This document shows, piece after piece, positions 60,283 to 64,000 of a DNA stretch of 64,000 nt. The number at the start of each line of letters is the position of its first letter. The first letter of the stretch is position 1. The translations under genes were made by a program, and so were the position numbers. The DNA comes from Roseomonas sp. (GTDB taxonomy: Bacteria > Pseudomonadota > Alphaproteobacteria > Acetobacterales > Acetobacteraceae): the NCBI GenBank assembly GCA_031180725.1, contig JAPSLO010000002.1:372001-436000 (forward strand), in the 5' to 3' direction. The notes below the pieces were generated by a model that saw nothing but the letters and a program-made list of their open reading frames with translations, did no database searches and was not told where the DNA came from.

Positions 60283-61077
60283 CTAGCTGATCTCGGTCAG
60301 GCGCTGGCGCAGGCTGCGCACGATCGCCTGGAACTCGGCACCCGATTGCAGGTCCGGCGCGCGCGGCCGCGCGAAGGGTACCTTCAGCACCTGGTCCACG
60401 CGGCCAGGCCGCGGCGAGAGCAGCATCACGCGATCGCCCAGGAACACCGCCTCCGCGATGGAATGCGTCACCAGCACCACCGTCTTCTTGGTCTCCAGCC
60501 AGATGCGCTGAAGCTCCAGGTTCATCGTCTCCCGCGTCATCGCGTCCAGCGCGCCGAAGGGCTCGTCCATCAGCAGGATGCGCGGGTCGTAGGAGAGAGC
60601 GCGCGCTATGGCGGCGCGCTGGCGCATGCCGCCGGAAAGCTCCCGCGGCCAGCGCTTGCCAAAGCCGGCGATGCCGACCAGCGCCATCAGCTCCTCGGCG
60701 CGCCGCATGCGTTGCGCCTTCGGCACGCCCTTCAGCTCCAGCGGCAGGGCGATGTTCTCGGCGATGGTCATCCAGGGAAACAGGTTGGCGTCCTGGAACA
60801 CCATGCCCAGGTCCTGCAGGGCCCGCGCCTGGCGCTGGCCGCCGCGCCACAGGCTGTGGCCCTCGATGGCGATCTCGCCGGACGTCGGCTCCACCAGCCC
60901 ACCGATCATGCGCAGCATCGTCGTCTTGCCGCAGCCGGACGGGCCCAGCAGCACCAGGAACTCGCCCTCCGCCACTGCCAGGTCGGTTGGCGCCAGCGCA
61001 TGCACGGGCTGGTCGCGCGTGCCGTACCATTTCTCGACGGTGCGGAAGGCAATGGCGGGATGGGCCGCGTCGGCCAT
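60283..61077 (-). CDS. NitT/TauT-type ABC transporter ATPase
   Basis: A 264-residue ATPase. Walker A is GPSGCGKTTMLRM, the Q-loop MVFQDANLFPW, the signature LSGGMRQRAAIARALSYDP, Walker B ILLMDEPFGALD and the switch histidine in VTHSIAEAVFLGDRV. The start at 61077 gives normal length; the frame extending to 61356 overlaps the hydrolase gene. It is 13 bases before the permease. Confidence 0.93.
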   Translation of the reverse strand: MADAAHPAIAFRTVEKWYGTRDQPVHALAPTDLAVAEGEFLVLLGPSGCGKTTMLRMIGGLVEPTSGEIAIEGHSLWRGGQRQARALQDLGMVFQDANLFPWMTIAENIALPLELKGVPKAQRMRRAEELMALVGIAGFGKRWPRELSGGMRQRAAIARALSYDPRILLMDEPFGALDAMTRETMNLELQRIWLETKKTVVLVTHSIAEAVFLGDRVMLLSPRPGRVDQVLKVPFARPRAPDLQSGAEFQAIVRSLRQRLTEIS

Positions 61078-61157
61078 GCGATCTCCGGCAGTGGCGGGAA
61101 GGGCGCGCGGATGATCTCCCGTCGCTGCGCGCCTGTCCATGCCTGTGAGGCCAAGGG

Positions 61158-61787
61158 TCAGGCCAGCGGGAACGCCGCCTCTCCCGCCGCAATTGCTTGC
61201 GTGGCCTGGTTGGCGCCGATGATACGGGCGAAGCCGAAGGCCATCGCATCCAGCGAGGCGGCGTGACGCGCCAAGTCGAAATCCGCCACCGCCTCGCGCA
61301 CGACGAAGGTGCGAATGTCGCGCTGCGCGGCGTCGCGCACGCTGCTCTCGACGCACATGGAGGTGGTCACGCCGCCCACCATCAATGCGCGGATGCCACG
61401 CGACGTCAGCACCACATCCAGCGCCGTGCCGAAGAAGGCGGAATAACGCGGCTTATCCAGCACGAAATCGCCGGTCTGCACGCCGGCTTCCGCCGGGATC
61501 TCCACATCGGCACTGCCAGCGGCCAGCGCGCCGATCTGGCCGAGCCGCGGCCGCAGTTCCGTCACCAGCAGCCCGCCATCGGCGTGGTCGGCCCGCAGCA
61601 CGTGCCGGGTCCAGATCACCGGGATGTCCGCCGCGCGTGCGGCCCGCGCCAGGGCGTAGCACTGCGCCGCCGCCGCCGCGCAGGCCGAGACATCCCGCCC
61701 CTGCGCCGCCACGAAGCCGTCGGGGTGCAGGAAGCCGCGCTGCAGATCCACCAGCAGCAGCGCGGCTTCCGCTGCGCGGAAACGCAT
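61158..61787 (-). CDS. Isochorismatase-family cysteine hydrolase
   Basis: A 209-residue hydrolase. The catalytic triad is D14 (LLVDLQRGFLHP), K112 (FVLDKPRYSAFFGTAL) and C145 (GGVTTSMCVESS). The family hydrolyses amides such as ureidoacrylate, biuret, carbamoyl compounds and nicotinamide, or isochorismate. Its ATG overlaps the receptor stop by one base (TGATG). Being inside a NitT/TauT importer operon, it probably acts on the imported amide-like compound; which one is unknown. Confidence 0.85.
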   Translation of the reverse strand: MRFRAAEAALLLVDLQRGFLHPDGFVAAQGRDVSACAAAAAQCYALARAARAADIPVIWTRHVLRADHADGGLLVTELRPRLGQIGALAAGSADVEIPAEAGVQTGDFVLDKPRYSAFFGTALDVVLTSRGIRALMVGGVTTSMCVESSVRDAAQRDIRTFVVREAVADFDLARHAASLDAMAFGFARIIGANQATQAIAAGEAAFPLA

Positions 61788-62806
61788 CACGCCAGGGCGC
61801 GCTGCACGAATTCGTTGGTGTAGAAGGCCTCCGCCTTGCCGCCGGCGGGTGCGAAACCGGCCGCCGCCATCAGGTCGTAGCCGCGCTGCCAGCGCTCCGG
61901 CACGTTGCGCAGCATGTTCTCCCGCCCTGCCGTCAGCCAGAACTGCATCTCGTTGCGCAGGATCAGCGGCGCCACCGCAGCGTTGCGCATCTCCGCGATC
62001 TCGAAGCCGCGCAGATTGGCCATGGTCTTCGACAGGTCCGAATCCGCCAGCATGTCGTCCAGCGAGCGCTTCACCGCGCGCAGGAAGCGCACCACCAGAT
62101 CGCCATTCTGCGCCACCGAGGCGCGGCGCGCGATGTAGCACTGGCCCGGGATGGGCGCGACATCGTCGGTGTTCCAGGCGACATGCGGCGTGTTCGAGGC
62201 CTGCAAGGCCGCCGGAACGCCGGCCGAGACAATATAGGCATCCAGCCGCCCCTGCTGGATCAGTTGCAGCCCGGCCGGGGAATTCGGCGCCGTCTGGCGC
62301 TGCACGCGCGCACGATCCACGCCGCGGGCCTGCAGCATGACATCCAGCATGATCTCCGTCGCGCCACCCACCGAGAGGATGCCGATGGTCTTGCCCGCCA
62401 TCTCCTCCGGCGTGCGGATCGGCTTGTTCGGCGCGCTGATGACATAGAAGGGCGAGCCCTGGCTGATGGTCGCCACAGCCACCAACTCATCCCCGCCCGG
62501 CCGGGTGGAGGCGCGGATATGGTCGCCGACGCCGGTGCGCGACAGCAGCGCGCCGCCACCCAGAATCTGCTGCACCGCCATGGCGGAGCCGCGGCCCTGC
62601 TCGATGGAAACCTCGAGCCCCTCCCGCTCGAAATAACCGCCGCCCTTGGCGTTCAGCACATCCACGAAGGCCAGGATATAGGCGAAGGGCGTCACGAAGG
62701 TCATGGCGCGCGCGCCCTGCGCCCGCGTGTCCCGCAGCGAGAGGGAGAGCATCCCGCCACCACCGAGGGCCAGGGCGGCACGGCGCGTCAGGGCGGAAGC
62801 GGGCAT
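61787..62806 (-). CDS. NitT/TauT-type ABC solute-binding protein
   Basis: A 339-residue periplasmic receptor. The leader MPASALTRRAALALGGGGML contains two arginines and the mature part begins near RAQGARAMTF. The SsuA/THI5-like fold is indicated by GGYFEREGLEVSIEQGRGSA, GKTIGILSVGGATEIMLDVM and LQLIQQGRLDAYIVS. The ATG at 62806 removes an extra 21 residues that lack signal-peptide character. It is the first gene of the operon. Confidence 0.88.
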   Translation of the reverse strand: MPASALTRRAALALGGGGMLSLSLRDTRAQGARAMTFVTPFAYILAFVDVLNAKGGGYFEREGLEVSIEQGRGSAMAVQQILGGGALLSRTGVGDHIRASTRPGGDELVAVATISQGSPFYVISAPNKPIRTPEEMAGKTIGILSVGGATEIMLDVMLQARGVDRARVQRQTAPNSPAGLQLIQQGRLDAYIVSAGVPAALQASNTPHVAWNTDDVAPIPGQCYIARRASVAQNGDLVVRFLRAVKRSLDDMLADSDLSKTMANLRGFEIAEMRNAAVAPLILRNEMQFWLTAGRENMLRNVPERWQRGYDLMAAAGFAPAGGKAEAFYTNEFVQRALA

Positions 62807-62882
62807 CGCGGGGATCCTCGGCGGTTTTGCGGCGCCGCGAAGGGTGGCGCCGTGCCGCCAGGGGGTCAACCGCCGCCGGCCC

Positions 62883-63143
62883 TCAGCGCGGCCCCTGGCC
62901 GAAGCGCGGCGCTTGCCCGAAGCGCGGCGCCGGGCGTGGCCCCATCACGCCGTCGATCATGTCCTTCGCCCGGCGCACCAGGTCGGACAGCAGCATCGGC
63001 TTGTCGCCCTGCGGCACCTCCACCGGCTCGCCACGGTTGCGGGGCGGGTGGATGATGACGGTGTGGCGCGTGCCGCCTTCGTCCCGAATTTCCAGGTCGT
63101 GTCCGCGATACTGGCGGTAGGACACGGCGAGCAGGCGACCCAT
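62883..63143 (-). CDS. Small conserved-looking hypothetical protein
   Basis: An 86-residue protein, [20 protein letters not shown] and onward, with a basic, strand-rich N-terminal half, a short helix ([19 protein letters not shown]) and the C-terminal repeat [14 protein letters not shown]. No signal peptide or known motif is visible. The ATG at 63143 is preferred; the frame reaches 63227 but the extra part looks non-coding. It is upstream of the NitT/TauT operon with a 76-base gap. The function is unknown. Confidence 0.55.
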   Translation of the reverse strand: MGRLLAVSYRQYRGHDLEIRDEGGTRHTVIIHPPRNRGEPVEVPQGDKPMLLSDLVRRAKDMIDGVMGPRPAPRFGQAPRFGQGPR

Positions 63144-63487
63144 TGCGCAACTCCGAACCAGCCGCCGGAGGAAAGGGGTTGGCGGCCACACACCCCTACA
63201 GTCGCACGTCGACGCTGCACTGCACAACGGCAGCCGCGCAGGGCTGGCGCATCCGGATCATATTCCTATATGCTGCTGCCGATGTCACGCCCCTTCCGTT
63301 CCTTTCCTTCTCCGCAGGCTGGCTCCGCCCGGGCCTCGCCCGGCATTTTGTCCGAAATCGCGAGGCGCCAACCCGCCCTTGCCGCCGAAAAGCCGGCCGA
63401 TCCAGGGCCGGCCCGGCAACGGCCACTCGCCTTGGTTGTCTGGGCCGCCCGCCCTGGCTATCTTGGGCCGGAGAGCGAGAACACACC
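63144..63487. other. Intergenic region upstream of parE
   Basis: These 344 bases separate the divergent small hypothetical gene and parE. The region around 63255-63275 is locally AT-rich (CATATTCCTATATGC) and could hold a -10 element. A 73-codon frame from 63270 runs into the parE start but has no family resemblance, and I do not call it. Confidence 0.35.
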
Positions 63488-64000
63488 ATGAACGACCTGT
63501 TCGGGCGCGGCGGTTCGCGAAAGGCCGTCGCGAAGCCGGCCCTGCCTGCCATGAGCACCGAGACCAGCACCTATTCCGCCAAGGATATCGAGGTGTTGGA
63601 GGGGCTGGAGCCGGTCCGCCGGCGCCCAGGCATGTATATCGGCGGCACGGACGACAATGCCCTGCATCACCTGGCCGCCGAGATCCTGGACAACGCCATG
63701 GACGAGGCGGTGGCCGGCCATGCCGACTTCATCGAGGTGACCCTGGAGCCCGGCAACTGGCTGACGGTGCGCGACAATGGCCGCGGCATCCCGGTGGACC
63801 CGCATCCGAAGTTCCCGAAGCTCTCGGCGCTGGAGGTGATCCTCACCACCCTTCATTCCGGCGGCAAGTTCAGCGGCAAGGCCTATGACACCTCGGGCGG
63901 CCTGCACGGCGTGGGCAGTTCCGTGGTGAACGCCCTCTCCGCGCGGATGGAAGTGGAGGTCGCGCGCGACCGCACCCTGTTTGCCCACGCCTTCGAGCGC
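63488..64000 (+). CDS. parE: DNA topoisomerase IV subunit B (ParE), 3' end beyond window
   Basis: The first 171 residues of a GHKL ATPase that decatenates chromosomes with ParC. After a variable N-terminus, [20 protein letters not shown] begins the conserved core. [17 protein letters not shown] is the ATP/Mg-binding N-box, [14 protein letters not shown] the second motif, and [15 protein letters not shown] the ATP-lid region. The early [19 protein letters not shown] favours ParE over GyrB, which usually has slightly different spacing. The ATG at 63488 is chosen; an ATG at 63551 is an alternative. Confidence 0.92.
   Translation, partial: MNDLFGRGGSRKAVAKPALPAMSTETSTYSAKDIEVLEGLEPVRRRPGMYIGGTDDNALHHLAAEILDNAMDEAVAGHADFIEVTLEPGNWLTVRDNGRGIPVDPHPKFPKLSALEVILTTLHSGGKFSGKAYDTSGGLHGVGSSVVNALSARMEVEVARDRTLFAHAFER

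Noticed and set aside
63270-63491. A 73-codon frame upstream of parE.
   Set aside because: No ribosome-binding site or family resemblance, and it overlaps the parE start in another phase.

Overview
The window is about 64 kb of very GC-rich, densely coded alphaproteobacterial chromosome. No rRNA or tRNA is visible. I infer an Acetobacteraceae (Roseomonas-like) soil or environmental organism. The grounds are the many Bug-type solute-binding proteins, the TRAP-TAXI transporter, an HWE sensor kinase, the phasin with TGC-rich palindromes, and ordinary alphaproteobacterial housekeeping genes (ftsY, mtaB, dapF, clpS/clpA, dps, parE). This is inference from gene content, not a phylogenetic test.

Region 1 (1-13176) is mixed accessory DNA. 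It holds a truncated FAD amino-acid dehydrogenase with an HpxZ/AtzH-like partner, a secreted HExxH peptidase, a GH1-like glycosidase, an orphan ParD-like antitoxin overlapping an HWE histidine kinase, a fused TRAP permease with its TAXI receptor, a peptide-type receptor, an NAPE-PLD-like metallo-beta-lactamase-fold enzyme and a zinc-ribbon metallopeptidase.

Region 2 (13177-24239) is a phthalate-type aromatic catabolic island. Divergent operons encode a Rieske oxygenase, an FMN/2Fe-2S reductase, a dihydrodiol dehydrogenase-like protein, a 4,5-dihydroxyphthalate decarboxylase-like protein, a 60-residue unknown protein and a MarR regulator. Two perfect 16-bp palindromes, ACTTAG-N4-CTAAGT, lie in the divergent promoter. 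A degenerate copy precedes a NicX-like metalloprotein next to a cyanuric acid amidohydrolase/barbiturase-family enzyme, two Bug receptors and a phosphotriesterase-like hydrolase. This suggests one regulon acting on an N-heteroaromatic or aromatic dicarboxylate.

Region 3 (24411-42217) continues the cyclic-amide and organic-acid theme. A fused hydantoinase/oxoprolinase precedes a complete Dpp-type ABC importer, followed by an acyl-CoA dehydrogenase, an amidohydrolase and an AMP-dependent ligase. A LysR-controlled set then follows, with a TPP enzyme, a Bug receptor and a convergent creatininase-family protein.

Region 4 (42358-59002) is mostly core genome: ftsY-mtaB-dapF, an EEP hydrolase, two MFS transporters, PPK2, an AhpD-like protein, pncA, clpA and clpS, phasin, a D,D-carboxypeptidase with a basic repeat tail, Mpo1-like and dps. 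It also contains a decayed SMR transporter.

Region 5 (59102-64000) has a NitT/TauT-type ABC operon with an isochorismatase-family hydrolase, followed by a decayed SMP-30 lactonase gene, a small unknown protein and the 5' end of parE. Decayed fragments sit beside several catabolic operons, which points to repeated gene turnover in the accessory regions.
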